Below, one piece after another: positions 8,402 through 17,126 of a stretch of DNA of 64,000 nt (within the stretch, counting starts at the first letter, position 1; every line of letters begins with the position of its first letter). A program made the translations under genes and the position numbers. Below the pieces are notes generated by a model, which was given only the letters and a program-made list of their open reading frames with translations, searched no databases and was not told the origin of the DNA. Source of the DNA: Alphaproteobacteria bacterium (GTDB lineage: Bacteria > Pseudomonadota > Alphaproteobacteria > Micavibrionales > Micavibrionaceae); assembly GCA_020442385.1 (NCBI GenBank), contig JAGRKE010000002.1:372001-436000 (forward strand), given 5' to 3'.

Positions 8402-9028
8402 TTAATCGAATTCAGCGAGCAAAGCGTCAATATCATCCTGCGTGATCGCTTTATCGGGCATTTGCGGACCGTTCAGAAGGGCAGAATCATCACTAGCTGC
8501 ACTCGCCTGATCTTCACCTTCGTCATTAGACGCATCATGAAGTCCAGGCATATTTTGCGATAAAACCTTCACCAACGCGCCGACCTTTCCCTCGATCTCT
8601 TTAAGCGTGCCGACAACCTTTGTAATACGCTGCCCTGTGATATCCTGAAACGAGCAAGCCTCGTAAATTTTCATCACTTCCGCAACAATGTCATCGGACG
8701 GTTGTCCACCAACAGATTCTGCTTTTTCCTGTATGACGTCGCAAGAATCCATAATCTTGCCGGTGGCCTCGGCCGTTGATTCCACAACGGCGTCGAGCTC
8801 ATCCGTCGCAGTAGGAATATGCTTGTCATTGATGTCGTTTGGCCGCGCCGCGCCGATTTCGCTGCGGGCTTTTTCAATGATGTCCTGAAGATCCTTGAGT
8901 TCACGGAATATAGATTCACGTGATGTTTCCTCGGCCTGCTCCACTTTGGCAATTACCGAATTTATAATTTTGATGACCTGGTCTTTTTCGTAAACACTGC
9001 CGGCTCCACTCACATTTAAGTCGCTCAT
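8402..9028 (-). CDS. cheZ: CheZ, CheY-P phosphatase
   Basis: CheZ dephosphorylates CheY-P. The 208-residue protein has the long helical hairpin of the family and the catalytic signature CSFQDITGQRITKV near residues 125-138. Its last residues, ITQDDIDALLAEFD, form the CheY-binding tail, separated from the core by an acidic linker. The start at 9028 was chosen because GGAGAAAGGAT stands just before it. An in-frame ATG at 9061 would overlap cheY. It follows cheY by 22 nt, so phosphatase and target are made together. CheZ is uncommon in alphaproteobacteria. Confidence 0.92.
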   Translation of the reverse strand: MSDLNVSGAGSVYEKDQVIKIINSVIAKVEQAEETSRESIFRELKDLQDIIEKARSEIGAARPNDINDKHIPTATDELDAVVESTAEATGKIMDSCDVIQEKAESVGGQPSDDIVAEVMKIYEACSFQDITGQRITKVVGTLKEIEGKVGALVKVLSQNMPGLHDASNDEGEDQASAASDDSALLNGPQMPDKAITQDDIDALLAEFD

Positions 9029-9050
9029 ATCCTTTCTCCCCGTTTCTCTA

Positions 9051-9440
9051 CTAGAATACACCCAGAACCGCTTCCATTTTCTTCTTCAATGTTTCGGCAT
9101 TAAAAGGTTTCACAATATAATTATTAACTCCAGCCTGCTTAGCCGCAATCACGTTTTCGGTCTTACTTTCAGCCGTAACCATAATAAAAGGTGTATCTTT
9201 ATACGCCATCTCAGAACCACGAACCTGCTTGAGAAGCTCATAACCTGTCATCGGCTCCATATTCCAATCCGAGATGATAATGCCGTATTTCTTGGTTTTA
9301 ATACGCTCCAGAGCTTCTCCGCCATGTGAAGCTTCATCAACATTGCTAAAGCCCAGCTGCTTGAGCAAATTCTTCATAATGCGCAACATCGTGTTGTAAT
9401 CGTCAACGATCAGCACGTTCATATTTTTGTCTACAGCCAC
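9051..9440 (-). CDS. cheY: CheY, chemotaxis response regulator
   Basis: This 129-residue single-domain receiver has the acidic pair in LIVDDYNTM, the phospho-acceptor Asp at about residue 58 in IISDWNM, the switch Thr in FIMVTAES, and the conserved Lys in YIVKPF. When phosphorylated it would bind FliM and change motor behaviour. Its position directly before cheZ and within the motor genes marks it as the motor CheY. The 158 nt before it hold its presumed promoter and two copies of TGGATGTAAA (9572-9581 and 9584-9593). Confidence 0.95.
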   Translation of the reverse strand: MAVDKNMNVLIVDDYNTMLRIMKNLLKQLGFSNVDEASHGGEALERIKTKKYGIIISDWNMEPMTGYELLKQVRGSEMAYKDTPFIMVTAESKTENVIAAKQAGVNNYIVKPFNAETLKKKMEAVLGVF

Positions 9441-9598
9441 TTTAAATCCCTCACTTTTTTACATTTAGAACTGAGTACACAAAGAATTATTATTACTGGA
9501 AACAGTTAACGCTTGGTAACTGTAAAACAGAATTACGCAGGAACGTAAGAAATAGAATATATAAATACGGTTGGATGTAAAGCTGGATGTAAAACAGG

Positions 9599-10324
9599 TT
9601 AGTTAGAATCAGGCAGCGTCGGCAGCTGTTTTTGTTCTGCCAGGATGGTTGTAATCGTGCGTGCACGTTCCGGGTTCATGGCCGCTAAGATCGGCGATAG
9701 GCGGCGCTCAGACATTTCTGCTGTCACGGCCGTTAAAATATCCAAATCCAGCGTATCAAAAATCCGGGCCGCATCTTTTGGTTTCATGGTTTCATAAATT
9801 TTCACCAGACTTTTAATACGGGCCATTTCTTCTTCGGATTGCTCTTCGAGCAAGCCTTCAATTTGCTGTCGCAGCTGTGAAAGCTCCTGATATTTACGAT
9901 CAAGCTCCTGCTCTGCCGCGCGCAAAAGCGCTTCACGCGTCGTCAACTCTTGCTCTTTGCTCTCCAGTTCCTGACGGCGTTTGGCTAAATCCTGAAACAC
10001 CTCCATGCGCACCGCTTCAAAAGCCGGATCGTCATCCACAGGGTCGCGCCATTCCGGGGGCTCCACACCATGATCATCTGAAAATGTTAGACCGCCGCTG
10101 TTTTTTTCGGCCTCGCCCTGATGTGCTTCACCCTCTTCCATCGCCATATCTGTCTCATCGGCCGGCGCCATTTCCGCGTCTTGTTCGTGTTCAGCCGTAT
10201 CCGCCGCCGCCGCTGTTCCAGGCGCGGACGTGACATTCACCGCAACCTCAACCAGCCTCACCGAAAACGACAAGGCAGAGACCAGAACCAGCAATGGTAT
10301 AATCTTGAGATTGTTAAAATTCAT
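9599..10324 (-). CDS. motE: MotE-family protein (MgtE-N-like), flagellar motor accessory
   Basis: The 241-residue protein has an N-terminal membrane anchor/signal (LKIIPLLVLVSALSFSVRLV), an acidic low-complexity stretch, a strong coiled coil (about 110-165, LESKEQELTTREALLRAAEQ), and a C-terminal helical domain with the MgtE-N pattern IYETMKPKDAARIFDTLDLD and ending ILAAMNPERARTITTILA. In Sinorhizobium, MotE is a periplasmic chaperone for the motor protein MotC. No MotC is seen here, so the partner is open. It lies 3 nt after the DUF6468 gene in the fliL-fliM operon. Confidence 0.85.
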   Translation of the reverse strand: MNFNNLKIIPLLVLVSALSFSVRLVEVAVNVTSAPGTAAAADTAEHEQDAEMAPADETDMAMEEGEAHQGEAEKNSGGLTFSDDHGVEPPEWRDPVDDDPAFEAVRMEVFQDLAKRRQELESKEQELTTREALLRAAEQELDRKYQELSQLRQQIEGLLEEQSEEEMARIKSLVKIYETMKPKDAARIFDTLDLDILTAVTAEMSERRLSPILAAMNPERARTITTILAEQKQLPTLPDSN

Positions 10325-10327
10325 ATT

Positions 10328-10876
10328 CTACCCGTTCGATGTTTTCTTGCGCCGTTGCAAAGCTTCATACAATTCGCGCTCGGCCTGACTTTGAAGTCCG
10401 CCCGCATCGCCGCCCGGCGCGGAAGGTTCATCAAACTCGCGGTCATGAATGGCAAAAGACGGGCTTTCGTAATCTTCTTCGTCAAAGCCTTTCTCAAAGG
10501 TTTCCAGCCCGCGATAAAGCTGCTCATCCACTTCATCATCCTCGTCGGAACGAATTTCATCGGCCAGCATGCTCATACGCTCGGCCACACTGTTGCCTGA
10601 TTGGGTCATCAATTTTAATTCATCCACCAGCACGCGCGCGTCTTCCAGATGTTCTTCTAGATCAGATCCCGTTCTGTTAGCCCCCTCACGCAGGGCCGCC
10701 AGCGCCTCATAGGCGTGCTCGATATTCTGGTTCAGCTCGGTCATCAGCCCCTCAAATTCTTTGCGATGATCGCGAAAATTATTCAAACTGCGCGAGAGTT
10801 TCAGCGTGAAATAAATGGTCGCGGCAAGGCCGCCCATCACCAAAACATCTAAAAATAAACTCAGTACGGGACTCAT
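10328..10876 (-). CDS. DUF6468 family protein, flagellar operon
   Basis: The 182-residue product has an N-terminal membrane segment (LFLDVLVMGGLAATIYFTLK) and then a helical region with LNNFRDHRKEFEGLMTELN, the pattern I associate with DUF6468 proteins found beside fliM in alphaproteobacteria. The C-terminal half is acidic and likely disordered. Its start overlaps the fliM stop (TAATG), so translation is coupled. No molecular function is established. Confidence 0.8.
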   Translation of the reverse strand: MSPVLSLFLDVLVMGGLAATIYFTLKLSRSLNNFRDHRKEFEGLMTELNQNIEHAYEALAALREGANRTGSDLEEHLEDARVLVDELKLMTQSGNSVAERMSMLADEIRSDEDDEVDEQLYRGLETFEKGFDEEDYESPSFAIHDREFDEPSAPGGDAGGLQSQAERELYEALQRRKKTSNG

Positions 10877-11994
10877 TAATCCTCCTCGTTTTCAGGTGGG
10901 ATATAGCGCTCAATTCTAACGGCGATGCTGCCCTGTTTTTGACCGACCGGACCGGTAAACATGGGGAAGTGCCCGCATCGCAATTCCAGATCGTCTTCCG
11001 TGCGCGTGTTAAACATGATGCGCGAACCAACCTTCCAATTCAGCATATCGCCGAGAGGCAAAATTTTCTCACCCAGAACAGCCTGCAGCTGAATATCGGT
11101 TTTATAAAGCTCTTGGGTCAGGTGGCTTTCCCAAATCGAGTCGCGTCCGAACTTTTCACCCATGAACATCTGTAAGAGCAATTCACGAATAGGTTCGAGC
11201 GTCGCATACGGGATCAGCACTTCCACGCGCCCGCCGCGATCACCCATATCCACGCGTAGACGCGCCAGAACACAGGCGTTGCCGCTTTGTGTAATTGTAG
11301 CAAAGCGCGGGTTGGTTTCCATCCGGTCCAGGTTAAAACTCACCGGAGAAAGGGGATCAAACGCCGAGGATAAATCGGCCAGCGTCACCGTCACCATTTT
11401 CTCAACCAGCTTGGTTTCAATTGTCGTGTACGGGCGCCCTTCCACGCGGATGGACGGCGTTCCTTTACGACCGCCGAGCAGTACATCCACGATCGAATAA
11501 ATCAGCGCGCTGTCTGTGACCAGCAGACCGTTATTGTCCCACTCCTCCGCCTTAAAGACCGAGAGCATCGCGGGCAACGGAATGGAGTTCATATAATCAC
11601 CAAAGCGCACGGTCGATACCTGGTCGAGCGAGACTTCGATGTTATCGGTCGTCAAATTGCGCAAAGAGGTCGACATCAGGCGGACCAAGCGGTCAAACAC
11701 CACATCGAGCATCGGCAAGCGTTCATAGTTCACCATTGCCGAGTTGATCAGCGCCATCACGCCGGAGGTTTCACCGCCTGAAACATCATCATCATCAAAG
11801 CCGAGAAGGGAGTCGATTTCTTCCTGGTTCAGAATACGCGGACCGCCCTCATCATCCATGCCGTCGCCAAAATCAGGCATAGCATCACCACCGCCGGAGT
11901 CAGCGTCATCGCCCGCCATGGATTCCCACTCATCCATAACGGCCTTTTCTTCGTCACTCATCTGTGCGAGCTCATCCGTTTCGGTATCGCTCAT
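10876..11994 (-). CDS. fliM: FliM, flagellar motor switch protein
   Basis: FliM forms the C-ring and binds CheY-P. The 372-residue protein has an acidic extension of about 50 residues before the usual CheY-binding peptide (ILNQEEIDSLLGFDDDD, about 54-70). A CheC-like middle domain follows (about 95-290: SLRNLTTDNIEVSLDQVSTV), then a SpoA domain at the C-terminus (QAVLGEKILPLGDMLNWKVG). The N-terminal extension is longer than in most FliM proteins, where the peptide is at the very N-terminus. It is followed by the DUF6468 and motE genes. Confidence 0.95.
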   Translation of the reverse strand: MSDTETDELAQMSDEEKAVMDEWESMAGDDADSGGGDAMPDFGDGMDDEGGPRILNQEEIDSLLGFDDDDVSGGETSGVMALINSAMVNYERLPMLDVVFDRLVRLMSTSLRNLTTDNIEVSLDQVSTVRFGDYMNSIPLPAMLSVFKAEEWDNNGLLVTDSALIYSIVDVLLGGRKGTPSIRVEGRPYTTIETKLVEKMVTVTLADLSSAFDPLSPVSFNLDRMETNPRFATITQSGNACVLARLRVDMGDRGGRVEVLIPYATLEPIRELLLQMFMGEKFGRDSIWESHLTQELYKTDIQLQAVLGEKILPLGDMLNWKVGSRIMFNTRTEDDLELRCGHFPMFTGPVGQKQGSIAVRIERYIPPENEED

Positions 11995-12089
11995 CTTTAT
12001 GCCTTTTTTGTTTATGTCACGCTATACGCGCTGGCTTTAACGTCTTCATCTAAGTTAGCAAAAACTATGCCGTTTCCACCATTATAGCA

Positions 12090-12746
12090 TCATTGGATTA
12101 GAATTTCCTGAAACAATACATCTTTAATCTCTACGGGCGAGGCTTGATTGACGCGCCACAACAGCTCGGTTTGCAGGCGGTAAATCCCCGCTGATCCCCT
12201 TAAATCTTTAACGCGCAACTCGCGCAGATATGTCTGGAATTGGTCAACCACACGCGGCATGACAGCCTCAACCTTGGGCATATCAGCCGCATTCTTAAGC
12301 TCCAACTGCACCGTCAAACGCAAATAGCGCGGCGTACCGTCTTCTGTGTTCAAATTCACAATCATGGTCGGGATCTCAAGAAACAGGCCACCTGCCCCCT
12401 CTTCACCATGACCGCCGCCATGATCACCACCACCGCCGTGATCTTCCTCGGCATGTTCTTCCGGGCACGCTTCAATGACTTCGCCATGCTCATCCACCTG
12501 CTCTACGCAGGCTTCTTCCTTGCCGAGCAAGCTATCAAGTATTCCTGTAAAATAGAGACCGCCAGCAATCGCAAGCAAAAGAACGAGCGGAACAACAACA
12601 AACAAGATGATCTTCTTGATATTCAGGCCGCCGCCTTCGCCGCCTTCGCCACCCTCTTCACCTTCACCGCTCTCGCCGTCCGAATCCTCAGAAGCATCAT
12701 CAGCGTTCATCTCATCTTCGATTTGTTCTTCATCGTCAGTCATCAT
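12090..12746 (-). CDS. fliL: FliL, flagellar basal-body/stator-associated protein
   Basis: FliL surrounds the stator and supports torque. The 218-residue protein has a long acidic cytoplasmic head, a membrane helix (about 45-70, KKIILFVVVPLVLLLAIAGG), a His/Gly/Glu-rich periplasmic linker, and the FliL domain (about 120-218) with LEIPTMIVNLNTEDGTPRYL and VVDQFQTYLRELRVKDL. The start could equally be the next ATG, 3 nt downstream. It heads the leftward fliL-fliM operon. Confidence 0.93.
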   Translation of the reverse strand: MMTDDEEQIEDEMNADDASEDSDGESGEGEEGGEGGEGGGLNIKKIILFVVVPLVLLLAIAGGLYFTGILDSLLGKEEACVEQVDEHGEVIEACPEEHAEEDHGGGGDHGGGHGEEGAGGLFLEIPTMIVNLNTEDGTPRYLRLTVQLELKNAADMPKVEAVMPRVVDQFQTYLRELRVKDLRGSAGIYRLQTELLWRVNQASPVEIKDVLFQEILIQ

Positions 12747-12864
12747 TCTTATTTTTCCAATGCATTAAAAGGCTCAAAACGGAACAAGCAAAAACGCAGC
12801 ATCTCAATTCATTCTACCCCCTTGGAAACATAAAATAAATCATCAAGGCGGACCTACCCTGTAT

Positions 12865-12897
12865 CGCTCCCCAAAAAATCCCGTTTTTTGGGGAGCG
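12865..12897. terminator. Perfect 14-bp inverted repeat between fliL and flgF
   Basis: The arms CGCTCCCCAAAAAA and TTTTTTGGGGAGCG pair perfectly around a 5-nt loop. The T-run is inside the stem, so it does not look like a textbook terminator. It may insulate two divergent operons, or be an operator or a transcript-end element of unknown direction. Confidence 0.45.
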
Positions 12898-13026
12898 CTT
12901 GTGGAAAACTTAAAGGCAAATTTTTCCCTACAGCTTCCAAATTTGCCGCCCACCCCTCCTGATAAAAACCCACTACCCGCAAGGCGGAAACAATCATAAG
13001 CAATTGAAATAAAACAAAAATATTTA

Positions 13027-13043
13027 TTGGCACGCTATATGCA
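13027..13043 (+). promoter_or_regulatory. Sigma-54-type promoter of flgF-flgG-flgA-flgH
   Basis: TTGGCACGCTATATGCA has GG and GC 10 nt apart and differs from TTGGCACG-N4-TTGCA at one position. It lies 84 nt before the flgF ATG. It is the best match among the three such sites in the window. Confidence 0.8.
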
Positions 13044-13126
13044 CTCTGTCGCTGTGCAGATTTAATTTTTTAGCCGGGTTCTGTTGTTTGAAACCCCAAA
13101 CCATAAAACCGTAAGAGAGTACGAAT

Positions 13127-13852
13127 ATGGAGAACAGTATTTACATTGGATTGTCGCGGCAAATGGCCCTGCAAACCAATATGGACATTATTGCAAATAA
13201 TGTTGCCAACGCAAATACGACCGGGTTTCGTGCGCAAAACCTTTTGTTCGAAGAATATATTTCGGACCCAAGGGGGGCGGATGATGAGCTCTCTTTCGTG
13301 ATTGACCGCGGCCAATATCAAAATACAGCGCCGGGCAGCATTAAAATGACAGGAAACCAGCTGGATGTCGCGTTGGAAGGCCCAGGATTTTTGGGTGTTC
13401 AGGCACCAGGCGGCCAAATCGCCTACACACGCGACGGCCATTTTGAAATGCGCGCAGATGGCACGCTCGTTACGGCTGCCGGATATCCAGTAGCATCGGG
13501 CGGCGGCGGCTCGATAACCATTCCACAAGGCTCAACAGAAATTAACATCGATCAACGCGGCTTTATTTCAAATCAGGACGGCATTATCGGCCAACTCTCC
13601 GTGAGTGAGTTTCCTGACCTGCAACAGCTCAAACCTCTGGGCAATAATTTGTACCAAGCCGATGCGCCCGCGCAGGCCGCAACCAATACTAATGTTTATC
13701 AGGGTCACCTTGAAGGCTCGAACGTTCAAGCGGTTGTTGAAGTGACCCGCATGATTGACACGCTGCGCGCCTTTCAATCGACCCAACAAGTTTTGCAATC
13801 AGAGAGTGAGCGCCTGAACACGATGATCGAGCGTCTTACACGAACAAATTAA
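13127..13852 (+). CDS. flgF: FlgF, proximal rod protein
   Basis: FlgF is a rod subunit. The 241-residue protein opens with the rod/hook signature (QMALQTNMDIIANNVANANT, TTGFRAQN), has the mid-region KMTGNQLDVALEGPGFLGVQ, and ends with the conserved helix VVEVTRMIDTLRAFQSTQQV. It is the first gene behind the sigma-54-type promoter and 38 nt before flgG. Confidence 0.94.
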   Translation: MENSIYIGLSRQMALQTNMDIIANNVANANTTGFRAQNLLFEEYISDPRGADDELSFVIDRGQYQNTAPGSIKMTGNQLDVALEGPGFLGVQAPGGQIAYTRDGHFEMRADGTLVTAAGYPVASGGGGSITIPQGSTEINIDQRGFISNQDGIIGQLSVSEFPDLQQLKPLGNNLYQADAPAQAATNTNVYQGHLEGSNVQAVVEVTRMIDTLRAFQSTQQVLQSESERLNTMIERLTRTN

Positions 13853-13890
13853 ACACACAGAATAAATTTTTGATTTAAGGAGAAAAAACA

Positions 13891-14679
13891 ATGACAAGAT
13901 CTTTAGATATCGGCGCCACCGGCCTCTTGGCTCAGCAGCTGAATGTGGATGTGATTTCGCAAAATATCGCGAACATGACCACCACAGGGTATAAACGCCA
14001 GCGCGCAGCCTTTCAGGATTTAATGTATCAAAATATCGATCGCCCCGGCTCGACATCCTCTGACGCACAAACAACCGTGCCCGCCGGCTTGCAACTTGGT
14101 CTTGGCGTGCGCGCCGGATCGGTTTACCGCGAACACGCTCAAGGCGCGGTACAGATTACCGAGAATCCATTGGACATCGCCATTTTGGGTCAGGGCTATT
14201 TCCAGATCCAACTGCCAAGCGGTGAAACTGCTTACACGCGTGACGGCACATTCCAAGTGAATGAAAACGGTGAGATGGTGACAGTTCAGGGTTACATTCT
14301 TGATCCAAACATCACAATCCCGCAAGACGCGGTGAGCATCGACATCAACCAGTCCGGTGAAGTTTTGGTCAGCATTGCAGGGCAAACAGCCACACAGAAT
14401 GTCGGACAAATTCAGACTGCCAATTTTATAAATGACGCAGGGCTGGAAGCCATTGGACAAAACCTTTATCTGGAGACGGATGCTTCCGGCGCGCCCGTTA
14501 CTGGCATTCCCGGACAAAATGAATTTGGCCCGCTGCGCCAGTCCGCTTTGGAAAAATCAAACGTGAATGTTGTTGAAGAAATTACAGATCTGATCACTGC
14601 GCAGCGCGCTTACGAGCTTAACTCGAATGTAATCTCAACCAGCGATGAAATGCTGCAAACACTCTCGCAGCTTCGTTAA
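13891..14679 (+). CDS. flgG: FlgG, distal rod protein
   Basis: FlgG builds the distal rod inside the P and L rings. At 262 residues it is the usual length. The FlgG signatures are LDIGATGLLAQQLNVDVISQ, NIANMTTTGYKRQRAAFQDL and the C-terminal NVNVVEEITDLITAQRAYEL with NSNVISTSDEML. An AAGGAG site precedes the ATG. It sits between flgF and flgA. Confidence 0.97.
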   Translation: MTRSLDIGATGLLAQQLNVDVISQNIANMTTTGYKRQRAAFQDLMYQNIDRPGSTSSDAQTTVPAGLQLGLGVRAGSVYREHAQGAVQITENPLDIAILGQGYFQIQLPSGETAYTRDGTFQVNENGEMVTVQGYILDPNITIPQDAVSIDINQSGEVLVSIAGQTATQNVGQIQTANFINDAGLEAIGQNLYLETDASGAPVTGIPGQNEFGPLRQSALEKSNVNVVEEITDLITAQRAYELNSNVISTSDEMLQTLSQLR

Positions 14680-14718
14680 TAGCGAGAGAAACACTGCGTA
14701 AAAAGAAGGAGTAAAACC

Positions 14719-15675
14719 ATGAAAAAGATGAGCATCACACGGCAATGCCTGGCCATTATTATACTGGCCCTGTGTATCCTGTTCGCCATTTCCTATCCGG
14801 GCAATGCGACCTCAATCACGCTCAAGCAAGATGCGATTGTTACTGACAATGCGCTGAAGCTGGGTGATATTTTCGATGGCCTGCCCCACAGCGCCGACAA
14901 GGTTTTGGGCGTCTCTCCTCGCCCGGGCAAAGACATGGTTTTGAATGCGCGCACTTTGCTGCGCATCGCTCTGGCGCTTGATTTGCCATGGAAACCCGCC
15001 AGCGCCGCAGATTACGTAACGGTTCACCGCGCTGCCACCTTGGTTGATCGCGATACAATTGAGCGCGCCCTGAAAGAAGAGCTTACACGCGAGGGCTTGA
15101 GCGGCGATTTGCGCATTACAATTCCAGCAGAAAAATCCGAAATCATCCTGCCGGCCAGTGAACCCGCACGCATGGAAATCGCAAGCTTTAACCTGCACCG
15201 CAATGATAACTGGTTCGAAGCGCAAGTGGTCGCCCCCTCAAGAGACAACCCTGTTTACCGCACGAAAATCAGCGGCACTTATGAGCGTCTGGTCAATGTA
15301 CCAGTGCTCAGAGACGCTATTCGCGGCGGCACAATCATTGGCCAGCGTGATATTGACGTGATCCAAATTCCTGAGCGCCACCTATCTTCAGACATTATCC
15401 TAAGCGCTGAAAACCTGATCGGTACAACTCCGCGCCGCACTTTAACAGCCGGAAATCCGATCAAAGCACACGACATCGAATCCCCTAAAATCGTAGAGCG
15501 CGGTGAATATGTGACGGTGAAATTTTCTCAAGGACCTCTGCAATTAACCACGCGCGCCAAAGCACTGGAAAACGGCGCGAAGGGGGACACGATCCGTGTG
15601 GTGAATATGAGCTCAAACAAAACACTCGAAGCGGTTGTGACCGCCTCACAAGAAGTTACACTTCGTACATTTTAA
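14719..15675 (+). CDS. flgA: FlgA, P-ring assembly chaperone
   Basis: FlgA is a periplasmic chaperone for P-ring (FlgI) assembly. The 318-residue protein begins with a signal peptide (LAIIILALCILFAISYPGNA). The C-terminal third is a SAF domain: VNVPVLRDAIRGGTIIGQRD, IQIPERHL, and GTTPRRTLTAGNPIKAHDIE. The N-terminal half carries the extra domain typical of long alphaproteobacterial FlgA. It is co-transcribed with flgG and flgH. Confidence 0.92.
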   Translation: MKKMSITRQCLAIIILALCILFAISYPGNATSITLKQDAIVTDNALKLGDIFDGLPHSADKVLGVSPRPGKDMVLNARTLLRIALALDLPWKPASAADYVTVHRAATLVDRDTIERALKEELTREGLSGDLRITIPAEKSEIILPASEPARMEIASFNLHRNDNWFEAQVVAPSRDNPVYRTKISGTYERLVNVPVLRDAIRGGTIIGQRDIDVIQIPERHLSSDIILSAENLIGTTPRRTLTAGNPIKAHDIESPKIVERGEYVTVKFSQGPLQLTTRAKALENGAKGDTIRVVNMSSNKTLEAVVTASQEVTLRTF

Positions 15676-15693
15676 AAAAAGGCAGGATAGATA

Positions 15694-16449
15694 ATGACAC
15701 TCGCAAACAAACTGATACAAATTTCTTCAACGCTACTGCTCTGCGCCAGCCTAACCGCTTGCGGCGCGGGCGAGCGCCTTGCCAATATCGGCAAAGCCCC
15801 TGAAACAACGGCCATTGCCAACCCGGTCACACAGGCTGATTACCAACCCGTCAGCCTGCCGATGCCTGCGCCTAAAAATGTTGTAAAGCAGAGAAACTCT
15901 CTGTGGGCTTCGGATCGCCAAACCTTCTTTAAAGATCAACGCGCCAATGATGTCGGTGACATCATTACGGTGATGATCGATATTAAGGATGAAGCACAGC
16001 TGGATAATGAGTCCGAGCGCACGCGCAACAGCACCGAAGATGCCTCACTCTCTGCACTACTCGGGCTCGAGGCCAGCTTGGACCGCGTCTTCCCGCAAGC
16101 GATCGACCCAACCAATCTGGTCGAAGCCGACGGCGCTTCGCGTCACAACGGATCAGGCAGTATCGAGCGCGAAGAAGATGTAAAGGTCAAACTGGCCGCG
16201 ATCGTCACGCAAATCCTGCCCAATGGAAATATGGTCATTCACGGCAATCAGGAAGTGGTGGTGAATTTCGAGAAACGTATCTTGGGGATCAACGGTGTCA
16301 TCCGCCCGGAAGATATCACAATCGACAACACAATCTCCTATGAAAAGATTGCCGAAGCCCGCATTGCATATGGCGGCGAAGGCCAAATTACGGATGTTCA
16401 GCAACCTCGCTACGGACAACAGCTTTATGACGTCATCTTCCCGTTCTAA
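15694..16449 (+). CDS. flgH: FlgH, L-ring lipoprotein
   Basis: FlgH forms the outer-membrane L ring. The 251-residue product has a lipoprotein signal with lipobox SLTAC (Cys at residue 23), then the FlgH pattern NSLWASDRQTFFKDQRANDV followed by GDIITVMIDIKDEAQLDNES, and the C-terminal VNFEKRILGINGVIRPEDIT. It ends the flgFGAH operon, which is closed by the hairpin at 16544. Confidence 0.96.
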   Translation: MTLANKLIQISSTLLLCASLTACGAGERLANIGKAPETTAIANPVTQADYQPVSLPMPAPKNVVKQRNSLWASDRQTFFKDQRANDVGDIITVMIDIKDEAQLDNESERTRNSTEDASLSALLGLEASLDRVFPQAIDPTNLVEADGASRHNGSGSIEREEDVKVKLAAIVTQILPNGNMVIHGNQEVVVNFEKRILGINGVIRPEDITIDNTISYEKIAEARIAYGGEGQITDVQQPRYGQQLYDVIFPF

Positions 16450-16543
16450 TAAACCTCACACTTTGTTAGCGGGCGCTTAGGATAAGCAAAACTCGTAAAG
16501 GGAGCGATGATGTCATAACCCCTTTACCCAACCTGACTAGAAA

Positions 16544-16583
16544 AAGCCGGCTCCTCGCTAAGAAGAGCCGGCTTAATTTTTTA
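16544..16583. terminator. Bidirectional terminator between flgH and dksA
   Basis: AAGCCGGCTC and GAGCCGGCTT form a perfect 10-bp stem around an 11-nt loop. The plus strand continues AATTTTTT. The minus strand reads into a T-run from the A-tract at 16541-16545. It would end flgH transcription rightward and dksA transcription leftward. Confidence 0.85.
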
Positions 16584-16602
16584 AACCCTATATCGGATGA
16601 CC

Positions 16603-17037
16603 TTAATCGTCGCGGTGCGTCTTTTCCAAGCGCTCGTGACGCTCTTGCGCCTCAAGACTCAGCGTCGCATTCGGACGCGCCTTCAGGCGGGGAATGGAAA
16701 TCGGCTCGCCGGTTTCCTCGCAAAAGCCATACTCCCCGTCGTCAATGCGTTCAATCGCCTGATTGATTTTGTTGATCAGCTTGCGCTCACGATCACGCGT
16801 ACGAAGCTCCAGCGCATGATCGGTTTCGGCCGAAGCACGGTCCGCTAGATCCGGCTTTTGCAGCTCGGTTTCCTGAAGCGTATTCTTGATGGTTTCCTGC
16901 GATTCACGGAGCAGTTCATTACGCCACTCAATCAAGCGGTCGCGGAAATATTCCAGCATGATCGGGTTCATAAACTCACCCTTGTCTTTTTCAGGATCAT
17001 AATCCTGCGGCACAATAACACTGCGTGATGAAGACAT
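16603..17037 (-). CDS. dksA: DksA, RNA polymerase-binding regulator (one-cysteine alphaproteobacterial form)
   Basis: DksA binds RNA polymerase and works with ppGpp in stringent control. The 144-residue protein has the coiled-coil arms (YFRDRLIEWRNELLRESQET, DHALELRTRDRERKLINKIN) and the C-terminal region DGEYGFCEETGEPISIPRLK followed by ARPNATLSLEAQERHE. Only one of the four zinc cysteines of E. coli DksA remains. CEETGEPI is the usual form in alphaproteobacteria, so this is probably functional and redox-insensitive. It shares its terminator with flgH. Confidence 0.93.
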   Translation of the reverse strand: MSSSRSVIVPQDYDPEKDKGEFMNPIMLEYFRDRLIEWRNELLRESQETIKNTLQETELQKPDLADRASAETDHALELRTRDRERKLINKINQAIERIDDGEYGFCEETGEPISIPRLKARPNATLSLEAQERHERLEKTHRDD

Positions 17038-17126
17038 ACTCGTTAACCCCCTTGGTTTTACGTATCTTTATCTGTAAAGAAAGCTGGAGAAATATACGCG
17101 CGCAAAGCGCGGAAAACAACAGAAAA

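Larger units (their letters stand above)
12747..13126. other. Intergenic region between divergent fliL and flgF
   Basis: This 380-nt gap has no credible gene. It holds a perfect 14-bp hairpin (12865-12897) and the sigma-54-type promoter of flgF (13027-13043). A TAGAAT box, read on the minus strand about 60 nt before fliL, might be a -10 element, but no good -35 is seen at the right distance. Confidence 0.6.
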
